Assembly (NCBI GenBank): GCA_945883825.1
Contig: CAMCYF010000001.1
Coordinates: 62,001 to 126,000 of the forward strand
Origin: Chitinophaga pinensis
GTDB lineage: Bacteria > Bacteroidota > Bacteroidia > Flavobacteriales_D > Crocinitomicaceae
Direction: 5' to 3'
DNA: 64,000 bases
The notes beneath the pieces are model-generated. The model worked only from the letters and a program-made list of their open reading frames with translations, searched no databases and had not been told where the DNA came from. Shown one piece after another: positions 7,756 to 16,844 of this stretch (position 1 is its first letter; the number at the start of each line of letters is the position of its first letter). The translations under genes and the position numbers were made by a program.

Positions 7756-9639
7756 TTAATCTAAAGCTTCATAAATTGAATTATTGCTTATATATTCCTC
7801 AACAATTTCCTTCATTTTTTTAACAATTTTTTTATTGTCTTGAAGAGGAATTAGTGTGATTAGTTCTTCAATAGAAATTATTTGTTCCGATGTAGTAAGT
7901 CTATTTTTCGCAATCAGAATTTTAGAATGATGCGTTGGAAGAGTGTTTTCTTCATTAGCTAGTAATTCTTCATGTAATTTTTCACCTGGTCTTAATCCTG
8001 TAATTTTGATATCAATATCGCGACCAAGTTCAAGTCCACTTAAAGCAATCATCTTTTTTGCAAGATCAATTATCTTTACACTCTTTCCCATATCAAAAAT
8101 AAATATTTCGCCCCCTTTGCCCATTACTCCTGCCTCCAAAACCAATTGACATGCTTCGGATATAGTCATGAAATAACGTGATATTCGTTCATCTGTTATT
8201 GTAATTGGTCCACCTTTTTCTATTTGTTTTTGAAAAAGAGGTATTACAGACCCATTAGATCCAAGGACATTTCCGAATCTGGTGGTGATATAGTTTGTTT
8301 CAGATGCTTTGTTTTTATTTTCTACATACATTTCAGCAACACGCTTTGATGCTCCCATTACATTTGTTGGATTCACAGCCTTGTCTGTTGAGATCATCAC
8401 AAATTTTTCCACTTTGAAGCTGTCAGAAAGATCTGTAATAATTTTTGTCCCTAGAATATTTGTTGCAACAGCCTCGCATGGATTCATTTCCATCATTGGA
8501 ACATGTTTATATGCTGCAGCGTGAAATACAAGTTGAGGTTTAAAAGTTTTAAAAAGATTGAGCATGCGTATTTCGTTACATACATCTCCAATTACAAGCT
8601 CAAATTTCAGTTCTGGAAAATCATTCAGTAAAGTAAATTGTAAATCAAAAAGCGGTGATTCTGCCTGATCAAGTAAAATAAGTAATTTGGGATTAAATAA
8701 AGCAATTTGTTCAGCAATTCCAGAACCAATTGAGCCTGCAGCACCTGTTACTAAAATAATTTTTTGGTTTAATTCCTTTTCAACTTTATCTTTTTCTAAA
8801 AGAATTGAATTCCTTCCTAACAGTTCTTCAATTTTGATTTTAGTGAATTGTTTTGTGCTAAATTCACCATTAATCCAACTTCTAGGATCTGGTATTTTTT
8901 GAACTTGAATATTATTCTCTAGACATAAGTCAATTATTTTTTTTTGATTGGAAAGAATTGGATTTTGAATTGCAATTATAAGAGTTTTAATATTAAATGT
9001 ATTGCAAAGCATGGTAAATTCTGTTGAAGAGTACACATAAATTCCTCCAATTCTAGCTCCAGCTAATTTAGGATTATCATCAATGAAACCCATGATTTTT
9101 TGATTGTTTTTTGGGTCGTTTTCAATAGTATTTCTCGTTATTATTGCCGAAACTCCAGCTCCATAAACAAGTATATTTTGAGGCTCTATTTTTATTTTAA
9201 TTGTCTCATTATATGCTATTTTGATTAAATAGCGACTTCCAAATAAAATGATTAAACTAACAAAGAATTCTATGATTAAAATTGATGTAGGAAAGATATA
9301 TGCTCTATCAATATAATGAAATTTAAGTTTTCCAAAAAGTATCAGTGATATAGTAAATACAGCTAGTGCTAAAAAAAGTCTTTTTAAATCTTGATTTGAA
9401 GTATGCCTAATAAGCCCTTTGTGAATTTTAAAAACGAAAAAGACTAAAAACTTGAGAATAAAAAAGACAAGAATAGATTCTGAAATTTTGTTCCACTCAG
9501 TTTTAAAAATAGTTATATCTGTATTAAGATCAAAGCGAATAAAGTAAGCTAATATTAGTGCAACAAAGGAAATGAATAAATCTAAAACAATAATAAACCA
9601 TCCGGGTGTTCTAGTTCCAAATTTTAATTTTTTAATCAT
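7756..9639 (-). CDS. Membrane-bound nucleotide-sugar 4,6-dehydratase (WbpM/CapD/FlaA1-like)
   Basis: 627 residues, the full-length membrane form. Four hydrophobic segments fill residues 1-140. A first Rossmann-like domain follows (NILVYGAGVSA, about 155-280). The catalytic extended SDR domain starts with LVTGAAGSIGSGIAEQ (about 295 on). The active-site region reads STDKAVNPTNVMGASKRVAE, which keeps the Asp-Lys and Met-Lys catalytic pattern of UDP-GlcNAc 4,6-dehydratases instead of the classical SDR Tyr. The product feeds O-antigen, capsule or glycan synthesis at the inner membrane. It is isolated from any glycosyltransferase cluster in this window. A -7 box lies about 50 nt upstream. Confidence 0.9.
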   Translation of the reverse strand: MIKKLKFGTRTPGWFIIVLDLFISFVALILAYFIRFDLNTDITIFKTEWNKISESILVFFILKFLVFFVFKIHKGLIRHTSNQDLKRLFLALAVFTISLILFGKLKFHYIDRAYIFPTSILIIEFFVSLIILFGSRYLIKIAYNETIKIKIEPQNILVYGAGVSAIITRNTIENDPKNNQKIMGFIDDNPKLAGARIGGIYVYSSTEFTMLCNTFNIKTLIIAIQNPILSNQKKIIDLCLENNIQVQKIPDPRSWINGEFSTKQFTKIKIEELLGRNSILLEKDKVEKELNQKIILVTGAAGSIGSGIAEQIALFNPKLLILLDQAESPLFDLQFTLLNDFPELKFELVIGDVCNEIRMLNLFKTFKPQLVFHAAAYKHVPMMEMNPCEAVATNILGTKIITDLSDSFKVEKFVMISTDKAVNPTNVMGASKRVAEMYVENKNKASETNYITTRFGNVLGSNGSVIPLFQKQIEKGGPITITDERISRYFMTISEACQLVLEAGVMGKGGEIFIFDMGKSVKIIDLAKKMIALSGLELGRDIDIKITGLRPGEKLHEELLANEENTLPTHHSKILIAKNRLTTSEQIISIEELITLIPLQDNKKIVKKMKEIVEEYISNNSIYEALD

Positions 9640-9689
9640 TTTTAACAGTTGAAATAAACAATTATTTTGTCTTTTTATAATTGTTTTAT

Positions 9690-9697
9690 CAAATCTA
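9690..9697 (-). promoter_or_regulatory. Candidate -7 element of the sugar dehydratase gene
   Basis: Minus-strand TAGATTTG matches TAnnTTTG exactly, 50 nt before the ATG at 9639. No convincing -33 TTTG is present at 19-21 nt. Confidence 0.35.
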
Positions 9698-9839
9698 ATA
9701 AAATCTTTTGAATTTATTAGACGAATCTAATTTGATATCCACATATTTTAAAATTATTGATTTTGTAATATATTATTTGATATTTATAGATTTTATAAAT
9801 AAAAGTTCTTTCGAATGGATGATGAGGAAAAACATCAGA

Positions 9840-9886
9840 AGGATAAATTGTCCTAACTTTTAAAAAAAAGTTAAAAAGTTTGTCCT
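9840..9886. promoter_or_regulatory. Operator-like palindrome, hairpin and repeated half-site
   Basis: AGGATAAATTGTCCT at 9840-9854 pairs with itself except for one base (AGGAtAA / TTGTCCT). The half-site TTGTCCT recurs at 9880-9886, 32 bp away (three helical turns). An 8-bp AT-rich inverted repeat separates them. The arrangement resembles a two-site operator, or a weak hairpin; no factor is known. Confidence 0.3.
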
Positions 9887-10122
9887 GGATTTACTTGCTA
9901 TAGTCAATTTTTTCATGATTGTAAATATTGTTGTCAAAACTACCTTAGAAATCTTTTAGTAGTGCATTTCGGACTAATTCAATATTAAATTATAACGGGT
10001 TAAATAAATGCTTATTAATCGAAAAGTAAATTGTAAAATAATCTAATTCCTAAAAATAAAATAAACTTAAAAATCACTTTTTTACGAAACTTATTTAATA
10101 TTATTTCGTTTTAATAGTTGCA

Positions 10123-10203
10123 ATGATTTTTGGCTTTAATGCAATGAAATTAGAGCGTTTAAAAAAAGTAGATAATTTTTCAAGTGGTTTTGCTCCACGA
10201 TAA
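10123..10203 (+). CDS. 26-codon upstream ORF (possible leader peptide) before speA
   Basis: A short ORF starting ATG at 10123 and stopping TAA at 10201-10203, 6 nt before the speA ATG and in the same frame. The peptide starts MIFGFNAMKLERLKKVDN and ends SSGFAPR, with Arg as last residue after Pro. The frame is open only from 10099, so it is not part of a longer reading. The tight spacing would let a terminating ribosome reach the speA start, or a stalled one cover it, as for polyamine leader peptides such as SpeFL. It could instead be chance or a vestigial N-terminus. No codon-bias or conservation evidence is available. Confidence 0.4.
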   Translation: MIFGFNAMKLERLKKVDNFSSGFAPR

Positions 10204-10209
10204 AAAAAA

Positions 10210-11601
10210 ATGAGAACAAAATACATCGATCTAATTGACCAGACATTTGATTTCCCTCAAAATGAATTTAATTTACGGGAAGATCGCCTTTTCTTTCATG
10301 GAATTGATTTGATGCGTTTAATCAACGAATACGGAACTCCTTTAAAATTTAATTATTTACCACAAATTTCCAATAATATTCAACGAGCAAAGGGTTGGTT
10401 TCGTGAAGCTATCAATAACTTAGGTTATTCTGGAAATTACTATTATTCCTATTGTACAAAAAGTAGTCATTTTTCTTTTGTTTTAGATGAAGTATTAAAG
10501 AACGATGTCCACATAGAAACCTCTTCTGCTTTTGATATTGATATTGTTAAGAATTTATATAATTCAGGGAAGTTAGAAAAGGGGAAATATGTCATTTGCA
10601 ATGGATACAAACCCGAGGCTTATCTTAAAAATGTTGTTCAATTAATTGAAGAAGACAATCTAAAGATTATTCCTGTTGTGGACAATACAGATGAGTTACA
10701 ACGCTTAATAGACTCTACGACAAAGGAATTAAATATTGGGATTCGAATTGCGGCAGAGGAAGAGCCAAAATTTGAATTTTATACCTCACGACTCGGAATT
10801 CGTTACCGTGAAATTGTGCCTTTTTACCAGAAAATCCTGAAGGAAAATCCTAGAGTACGTGTTAAAATGCTACATTTCTTTATTAATACGGGAATAAACG
10901 ACACAGCATATTATTGGAATGAACTTACAAAATGCCTTCGTATTTATAGTGATCTCAAGAAAATGTGTCCAGAATTGGATTCGTTAAACATTGGAGGTGG
11001 TTTCCCAATTAAAAAATCCTTGGCCTTTGATTTCGATTATGCTTACATGGTACGAGAAATTCTTACGCAGGTAAAACGTGTTTGCACGGATAACGATATT
11101 CCTGAACCTGATATTTTTACTGAATTTGGTTCATTTACAGTTGGAGAGAGTGGAGGCGCACTCTTTAGTATTTTGCACCAAAAGCAACAAAACGACAGAG
11201 AAAAATGGAACATGATTGATAGTTCATTCATGACGAATTTACCGGATACTTGGGCGATAAACCAGCGTTTTATTATGCTGCCAATTAATCGTTGGAACGA
11301 GGATTACGAGCGTGTTTTACTTGGAGGCTTGACTTGTGATAGTGATGATTACTACAATTCCGAACAGCATTCCAATGCGATTTACCTACCAAAGTTTAAT
11401 AAGAATCATCAATTATTTATTGGGTTTTTTAATACTGGAGCTTATCAAGAAACGCTCGGAGGATTTGGAGGTCTAAAACATTGTTTAATTCCAGAGCCAA
11501 AGCACATCTTAATCAAACGAGATGAAACAGGAAAAATCCAAACTGAAGTTTTCAGCGAAGAACAAACAGCGGCAGATTACTTGCGAATTTTGGGGTATTA
11601 A
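10210..11601 (+). CDS. speA: Arginine decarboxylase, Bacteroidota-type (PLP fold III)
   Basis: A 463-residue alanine-racemase-fold decarboxylase, shorter than the ~630-residue biosynthetic SpeA of proteobacteria but typical of Bacteroidota. The PLP lysine is K84 in YSYCTKSSHFSF. The substrate-side Cys is in the C-terminal GGLTCDSDDYYN motif. HFFINTGINDT and the Gly-rich LNIGGGFPIKKS complete the phosphate- and dimer-contact blocks. It makes agmatine from arginine for polyamine synthesis. Its sequence resembles enzymes named arginine decarboxylase in Flavobacteriia; ornithine or carboxynorspermidine preference is less likely but not excluded. A 26-codon ORF ends 6 nt upstream. It converges on pheT with a 12-nt gap. 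Confidence 0.85.
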   Translation: MRTKYIDLIDQTFDFPQNEFNLREDRLFFHGIDLMRLINEYGTPLKFNYLPQISNNIQRAKGWFREAINNLGYSGNYYYSYCTKSSHFSFVLDEVLKNDVHIETSSAFDIDIVKNLYNSGKLEKGKYVICNGYKPEAYLKNVVQLIEEDNLKIIPVVDNTDELQRLIDSTTKELNIGIRIAAEEEPKFEFYTSRLGIRYREIVPFYQKILKENPRVRVKMLHFFINTGINDTAYYWNELTKCLRIYSDLKKMCPELDSLNIGGGFPIKKSLAFDFDYAYMVREILTQVKRVCTDNDIPEPDIFTEFGSFTVGESGGALFSILHQKQQNDREKWNMIDSSFMTNLPDTWAINQRFIMLPINRWNEDYERVLLGGLTCDSDDYYNSEQHSNAIYLPKFNKNHQLFIGFFNTGAYQETLGGFGGLKHCLIPEPKHILIKRDETGKIQTEVFSEEQTAADYLRILGY

Positions 11602-11613
11602 CTTCGTAAAAGC

Positions 11614-14049
11614 TTAGCTTCTTAAAACTGCACCCAAGTTTTTTTCAAAATCATTTTTGATTTTCCCCATTACTTTATCAATTTCTTCATCAGTTAGGGT
11701 TTTTTCATCGTCTTGAAATGTAAAGGATAAAGCATACGATTTTTTACCTTCTTCAATTTTATCACCTTCGTAGACATCAAAAAGTCCAACTGATTTCAGT
11801 ATATTTTTATTAGAAAGTTTGGCAATCTTTTCCAATTCTTTGAATTGTATATTTTTATTTAATAAAAGGGAAAAATCTCTTCTTACAGAAAATGTCTTAG
11901 GAAGTTCTTTGTACTGAGTTTTGACAGTTTGTATATTTTGAAGTACTAAATCCCAATTGATTACAGCACAAAAAACATTGTTTTTCAGGTCGAAATGACT
12001 TAATATTTCATCTTTAACAAAACCCAATTGACAAATCGATTTTTTAAATAAATCTAGTTCTTGTCCTTGACTAAATAGGTCGTTCTGAAGGTCTTTTTCT
12101 TGTAAATGTTGAGTCAACCCAAGTCGATCAAACAAAGCTGTCACAAGACCTTTTAAGGTAAAATAAGAAACAAGAGTTTTGTCGCTATTCCAACGTTCAC
12201 TGTATTTTTCGCCAGTAATACAGAGAATCAACTCTTGTTTCTCGTTGTACTCTGCAGGGAATTTAAAGTAGGTCTTTCCAAATTCAAAGAATTTTAAGTT
12301 TGGATTTTGCCGATTCTGATTGCGTTGCATATTTTCAAGAATTCCAAACAGCAAAGTTTGACGCATAACATTTAAATCTTGACTAAGTGGATTCAGCATT
12401 GTAACGTTGTGTTCTTTTTTAAAGCTTTCACCTCCGAATTTTTCAATGTAGGCACTTTTCGTTAATGAATTATTCATCACTTCGTTAAACCCTTTTGAAA
12501 CTAAGGTTTCAGAAATTACTCCTTGAATTTTATCTGTCTTATTTTGTGCTTCATTACTCAGCGCTAAATTCCATTTTTCTGGAATTGGAATTTGATTAAA
12601 GCCAAAAATCCGAAGAATTTCTTCCGTAACATCTGCTTCTCGTGTTACATCAATTCGGTACCCTGGAATACTGATTTCTAGTAGGTTTCCATTTTCATTT
12701 AGAATTGTAAAATCTAAATCTTTTAAAATTTCCAAGTGACTTTTTATGGGAATTTCAAAACCAATTAAACTGTTAATTCTACTTAAATCAATACTTATTT
12801 CCTTAGATTTAAAAGCTCCAGAATTCCAAGAAAATTCATTCATTGCAATTTCTCCTCCAGCAATTTCTTGAATAATCCCAGCTGTTCTTCTCAAAGCATA
12901 AAGTGTTAATTCTGGATCAACACCTCTTTCAAACCTGAAACTTGCATCGGTATTTAAAGAATGTGCTCGGGCAGTTTTACGAATTGAAACAGCATCAAAA
13001 ACTGCAGATTCTAGGAAAATACTTGTTGTTTCTCCACTAACACTTGAAAAAACACCACCTAAAACTCCTGCAATACATAAATTATCTTTTCCATTGGAAA
13101 TCATTAACTCTTCGCCAGATAATTTTCGTTCGATTCCGTCTAAGGTTTTAAAATTTTGTCCTTTTGCTGCTTTTTTAACACTTATTTTTCCATTCAAAAA
13201 CGCTGTGTCGAAAGCATGAATAGGTGTCCCTAATTCTCTCATTACAAAGTTTGTAGCATCAACTACATTGTTGATCGGATTCAGTCCAATAGCGCGCAGT
13301 TTTTTCTGCAACCATTCTGGTGAAGGTGCAATTTTAATATCTGAAAGAGAAATACCACAGTATGCACTACAAAGTGTTTTTTCTTCAATTTCAATTGCTA
13401 TTTTATGACTTTCAGTAGCAGGTTTTAATTCTTTTACTTCAGGCCACTGAATTTTGAGTTTTTTCTGCTGATGAAAGTTCAAATAAGCCATTAAATCTCG
13501 AGCAACACCAATATGACCCATTGCATCTGCTCGATTAGGAGTAAGTCCAATTTCAAAAATATAATCATCTTCAAGATCAAAATATTTTGCTGCTTTAGTG
13601 CCGATTGCTACGTCATTTGGTAAAACCATTATTCCGGAGTGTGAATTTCCAAGACCAAGTTCATCTTCCGCGCAAATCATTCCAAAGGAATCAACCCCTC
13701 TAATTTTTGCCGCTTTAATTTTAAAAGGTTGATCTGGATTGGGATAGAGTGTGCAGCCAACAGTCGCCACAACAACTTTTTGTCCTTTTCCGACATTTGA
13801 AGCACCGCAGACTATTTGCAATTTCTCACTGCCAATATCAACGACTGTTAATTTTAATTTATCTGCATCTGGATGTTGATCAAACGAAACAACTTGCCCA
13901 ATTATTACTCCTTCTAATCCGCCTTTTACGGCTTCTAACTTTTCAGTACTTTCAACTTCAAGGCCAGTATCTGTTAAAATACGACCAATTTCTTCGGGTG
14001 TTTTATCCGTAGAAATATAGTTTTTAAGCCAGTTGTATGAAATTTTCAT
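11614..14049 (-). CDS. pheT: Phenylalanine--tRNA ligase beta subunit
   Basis: 811 residues, the standard bacterial beta-subunit length. Domains in order are: EMAP-type tRNA-binding domain (about 40-150, GVIIGQVVSFDQHPDADKLK), the B3/B4 editing domain (about 210-400, NNVVDATNFVMRELG and SFRFERGVDPEL), B5 (about 405-480), the catalytic-core-like module, and the C-terminal ferredoxin-fold anticodon-binding domain (KELPKTFSVRRDFSLLLN to RS). It assembles with PheS as an alpha2-beta2 synthetase. pheS is not adjacent and not in the window, so the subunits are unlinked here, as in many Bacteroidota. Confidence 0.97.
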   Translation of the reverse strand: MKISYNWLKNYISTDKTPEEIGRILTDTGLEVESTEKLEAVKGGLEGVIIGQVVSFDQHPDADKLKLTVVDIGSEKLQIVCGASNVGKGQKVVVATVGCTLYPNPDQPFKIKAAKIRGVDSFGMICAEDELGLGNSHSGIMVLPNDVAIGTKAAKYFDLEDDYIFEIGLTPNRADAMGHIGVARDLMAYLNFHQQKKLKIQWPEVKELKPATESHKIAIEIEEKTLCSAYCGISLSDIKIAPSPEWLQKKLRAIGLNPINNVVDATNFVMRELGTPIHAFDTAFLNGKISVKKAAKGQNFKTLDGIERKLSGEELMISNGKDNLCIAGVLGGVFSSVSGETTSIFLESAVFDAVSIRKTARAHSLNTDASFRFERGVDPELTLYALRRTAGIIQEIAGGEIAMNEFSWNSGAFKSKEISIDLSRINSLIGFEIPIKSHLEILKDLDFTILNENGNLLEISIPGYRIDVTREADVTEEILRIFGFNQIPIPEKWNLALSNEAQNKTDKIQGVISETLVSKGFNEVMNNSLTKSAYIEKFGGESFKKEHNVTMLNPLSQDLNVMRQTLLFGILENMQRNQNRQNPNLKFFEFGKTYFKFPAEYNEKQELILCITGEKYSERWNSDKTLVSYFTLKGLVTALFDRLGLTQHLQEKDLQNDLFSQGQELDLFKKSICQLGFVKDEILSHFDLKNNVFCAVINWDLVLQNIQTVKTQYKELPKTFSVRRDFSLLLNKNIQFKELEKIAKLSNKNILKSVGLFDVYEGDKIEEGKKSYALSFTFQDDEKTLTDEEIDKVMGKIKNDFEKNLGAVLRS

Positions 14050-14158
14050 GCTTCAATAGTATTCTGCCGTGAAATTAGTAAATACTTACTATTATTTGGA
14101 GTTTTTTAAGCGATTTCTCTTTTTAAATAGGTATTTATTGTTCATAAGTAGTGAAAAA

Positions 14159-14581
14159 TCAAACTTTCTTCTGTCCTAACTTTGAATTGAGCATTAAAAT
14201 AAATTCTTCTTCATTTTCAGGAGAAATAAGTAGTTCATCGTAGCTGTTGTAGTGTATTATGAGCCCTTTTGCAGCAGTTGACATTTTCCAACCTCCATAA
14301 AGAACACTTTCTTGGCGTTCAATTTTTTTGATAGTCGCATATGGAATTTTATGCTTCCAAAAAGAATATTTACAGAGTAGGTGATCACTTTCAAAAGTAA
14401 AATGAGTTGTGAAGATAGCCGCTATTAAAAAGATAATGATTAAAAGAAAAATAAGTCCGAACATTACTGCTTCAAAAGTATTTTCATTATGATAAATTGA
14501 GACTTCACCAACTATAAAAACTGCAATTAAAAAAAGGATTATTGACTTGTAAAACCAATCAACTTTTGTTTTAAAGAGCAT
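14159..14581 (-). CDS. Small membrane protein with YyaB-like PH domain (bPH_4)
   Basis: 140 residues. Two membrane segments span about 10-27 and 38-60. A cytoplasmic C-terminal domain of about 75 residues follows: FESDHLLCKYSFWKHKIPYATIKKIERQES, then an aromatic strand and ISPENEEEFILML. This matches bacterial PH-like domains of the YyaB type by pattern. Function is unknown; such domains are common fused to one or two membrane helices. Its ATG abuts the glyA TAG with no gap, so expression depends on glyA transcription and probably on re-initiation. Nothing links it to folate or serine chemistry beyond that coupling. Confidence 0.7.
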   Translation of the reverse strand: MLFKTKVDWFYKSIILFLIAVFIVGEVSIYHNENTFEAVMFGLIFLLIIIFLIAAIFTTHFTFESDHLLCKYSFWKHKIPYATIKKIERQESVLYGGWKMSTAAKGLIIHYNSYDELLISPENEEEFILMLNSKLGQKKV

Positions 14582-15856
14582 CTATTCCCATGTAAAAAGT
14601 GGGCGACTTCCCATTAATTCCTTTACTTCTTTTCGTAGCGCACTAATTTCTGAGGCTTGCTCTCTGTTCATCAATGCACGATCAATTAGTTTAACAATTT
14701 TAGGGATTTCAGCTTCCTTAACACCTCTTGAGGTAATTGCAGGTGTTCCAACGCGAATTCCAGAAGTTACAAATGGCGACTCTGTATCAAAAGGCACCAT
14801 GTTTTTATTGACAGTGATATCCGCTAAAACCAAGGAGTTTTCAGCATCTTTCCCACTTATACCTTTGGATCTAAGGTCAATTAACATGCTGTGATTATCA
14901 GTACCACCAGAAACGATATTATAACCCAATTTCATAAATTCACTCGCCATAACGCTTGCATTCTTTTGCGTTTGTTGCATGTAGGTTTTATATCCAGGTG
15001 TTAATGCTTCACCGAATGCTACAGCTTTTGAAGCAATAACGTGCTCGAGAGGTCCACCTTGTGTTCCCGGAAAAACAGCAGCGTCTAGTAAGGCAGCCAT
15101 TGATTTCGGATTACCATTGTTCCACAATAAACCATAAGGATTATCAAAATTATGACGCATCATAATAATTCCACCACGAGGTCCACGAAGTGTTTTGTGC
15201 GTAGTACTCGTAATGATATGACAATGATCTAAGGGGTCGTTTAAGAGTTTTGTAGCAATCAATCCTGCAGGATGAGAAATATCAGCCAAAACAAGCGCGC
15301 CAATTTCATCTGCAACTTTTCTTATTCGTGCATAATCCCAATCTCTTGAATATGCCGATGCGCCACAAATAATCATTTTTGGACGCTCACGAAGTGCTGT
15401 TTCCTCAATTATATCGTAATCGATGCGCCCAGTTTCTTTATTTACGCCATAAAAAAATGGTTTGTATAATTTCCCGGAGAAATTTACGGGTGAACCATGC
15501 GTTAAATGTCCACCGTGAGATAAATCAAATCCTAAGATTTTATCACCTGGATTTAAGCACGCTAAAAAAACAGCGGCGTTTGCTTGAGCACCAGAATGAG
15601 GTTGAACATTCGCCCAAGTCGCGCCAAATAATTCACACAAACGATCAATTGCTATTTGCTCTACTTGATCGACAATTTCGCAGCCGCCATAGTATCTTTT
15701 TCCGGGAAGACCCTCAGCATATTTGTTGGTTAAAACACTTCCCATAGCGCGCATAACTTGTTCGCTAACAAAATTTTCGGAAGCAATTAATTCAATTCCA
15801 TTTAGTTGTCTATTATTTTCTTCTTGAATGAGCTTAAAGATTTGTTCGTCTTGCAT
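14582..15856 (-). CDS. glyA: Serine hydroxymethyltransferase
   Basis: 424 residues, family-typical. It converts serine plus tetrahydrofolate to glycine and 5,10-methylene-THF, the main one-carbon source. The PLP lysine is K221 in the signature [23 protein letters not shown] near residue 22, [13 protein letters not shown] at 46-58 and [11 protein letters not shown] at 83-93 are all intact. It is the first gene of a two-gene unit with the PH-domain protein. An AT-rich 143-bp leader separates it from the C40 peptidase gene upstream. With serC/serA elsewhere in the window it forms the serine-glycine-C1 branch that also supports purine synthesis. Confidence 0.98.
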   Translation of the reverse strand: MQDEQIFKLIQEENNRQLNGIELIASENFVSEQVMRAMGSVLTNKYAEGLPGKRYYGGCEIVDQVEQIAIDRLCELFGATWANVQPHSGAQANAAVFLACLNPGDKILGFDLSHGGHLTHGSPVNFSGKLYKPFFYGVNKETGRIDYDIIEETALRERPKMIICGASAYSRDWDYARIRKVADEIGALVLADISHPAGLIATKLLNDPLDHCHIITSTTHKTLRGPRGGIIMMRHNFDNPYGLLWNNGNPKSMAALLDAAVFPGTQGGPLEHVIASKAVAFGEALTPGYKTYMQQTQKNASVMASEFMKLGYNIVSGGTDNHSMLIDLRSKGISGKDAENSLVLADITVNKNMVPFDTESPFVTSGIRVGTPAITSRGVKEAEIPKIVKLIDRALMNREQASEISALRKEVKELMGSRPLFTWE

Positions 15857-15999
15857 AATTTTGTAACTATTTCGGTGAAATAAAAAATGAAAATTTTTAG
15901 TAGTTCCTCGGTTTTTATCGGAAACTTTTTAAGGTGCAAATATCTAAAAAACTATTGATTTAATTGAGAAAAAAAATGAAATTTTAAAAGTATTGAGCT

Positions 16000-16776
16000 C
16001 TAAAATATTCGTTTAACATCACATAAAATATGTGTTTGGATACTGAGATCATTGTTCCAAATCCCATTCTTTTTTAAAATATCTATTCGAACTCTTCCTG
16101 AAGCATGAATAATTTCATTGTTTGATCCAATAATTCCCACATGAATAACTTTGCCGTCTGTGTTTGTAAAAAATGCTAAGTCTCCGCTTGCTATTTGTTC
16201 AAATTCGATAGATGAACCACATTTTATCTGCTGCGATGCATTGCGCGGTAAATTAAAACCAAAGTGTCTAAAAACAAGTTGCGTAAACCCTGAGCAGTCA
16301 ATTCCAAACATGCTTTTTCCACCCCAGAGATACGGTGTGTTTAAGTATTCATTCGCATAATGAAAAATTGAATTATTTGGAGTAGATGGAGTACTTTGTT
16401 GTTGAAAATGAAAACTGCCAATCTGAAATTGTTCGCTTAGACCAACCAAACTGCCTCGAGAGAGTAGCACTGGTCCCCAAGGACTTTGTATAGTTTGGAA
16501 TTTAAGATCTTGATTCGTGGAATTATCTAGCCACGTTTTTAATTCTTTATTAGAAAAAGCAAGCGCTTGTTTTATGTCGATATATCCTTCATAGCCATCC
16601 AATAGACTTCTAATTTTTATCCAGGGATTTCCAAATTCAAGAATTTCAATGGGTTCACCAAATAGTAGCTGAGAACTAATCTCGGATACATCTGTTTTTT
16701 CCGATCGGATAGGTGAGATTGCAACACTGCAAAATGCATGTTTTTGTTCTTCGCTTATGAGTTTAAAATTGTTCAT
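16000..16776 (-). CDS. NlpC/P60-family C40 peptidase with SH3-like N-terminal domain
   Basis: 258 residues. An SH3b-like region spans about 10-110 (FGEPIEILEFGNPWIKIRS, then GYEGYID). The NlpC/P60 catalytic domain is about 135-255. The catalytic Cys is C161 in GIDCSGFTQLVFRHFG, with His H212 (VIHVGI) and H224 (IIHASGR). It would cut D-Glu/meso-Dap stem peptides, probably in peptidoglycan recycling because no signal peptide is seen, as in other Bacteroidota members of this family. It is divergent from surE; a perfect -7 TACCTTTG lies 10 nt before its ATG. Confidence 0.9.
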   Translation of the reverse strand: MNNFKLISEEQKHAFCSVAISPIRSEKTDVSEISSQLLFGEPIEILEFGNPWIKIRSLLDGYEGYIDIKQALAFSNKELKTWLDNSTNQDLKFQTIQSPWGPVLLSRGSLVGLSEQFQIGSFHFQQQSTPSTPNNSIFHYANEYLNTPYLWGGKSMFGIDCSGFTQLVFRHFGFNLPRNASQQIKCGSSIEFEQIASGDLAFFTNTDGKVIHVGIIGSNNEIIHASGRVRIDILKKNGIWNNDLSIQTHILCDVKRIF

Positions 16777-16785
16777 ATTTCATTT

Positions 16786-16825
16786 CAAAGGTAAACAATT
16801 CTTCTTCCATATTTCATTATTTTTA
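16786..16825. promoter_or_regulatory. Divergent -7 elements for the C40 peptidase gene and surE
   Basis: Minus-strand TACCTTTG at 16786-16793 (perfect) serves the peptidase gene. Plus-strand TATTTTTA at 16818-16825 (one mismatch) serves surE. The plus box puts the surE transcription start near 16832, which removes the ATG at 16830 and favours the ATG at 16845. Confidence 0.45.
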
Positions 16826-16844
16826 CAAATTGATAAGCTCAGGC

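Larger units (their letters stand above)
9640..10122. other. Long AT-rich intergenic region between sugar dehydratase and speA genes
   Basis: The longest gene-free stretch (with the small ORF after it, 570 bp). It holds the dehydratase -7 box (9690-9697), a 13-codon ORF at 9815-9856 with no support, and a near-palindrome AGGATAAATTGTCCT (9840-9854). A perfect 8-bp inverted repeat TAACTTTT/AAAAGTTA sits at 9854-9873, and a second TTGTCCT half-site at 9880-9886. From 9990 to 10122 I see only AT-rich leader sequence for speA and no clear promoter. Confidence 0.5.

Noticed and set aside
9815-9856. 13-codon ORF in the speA upstream region
   Set aside because: Too short, no downstream gene at a useful distance and no codon pattern.
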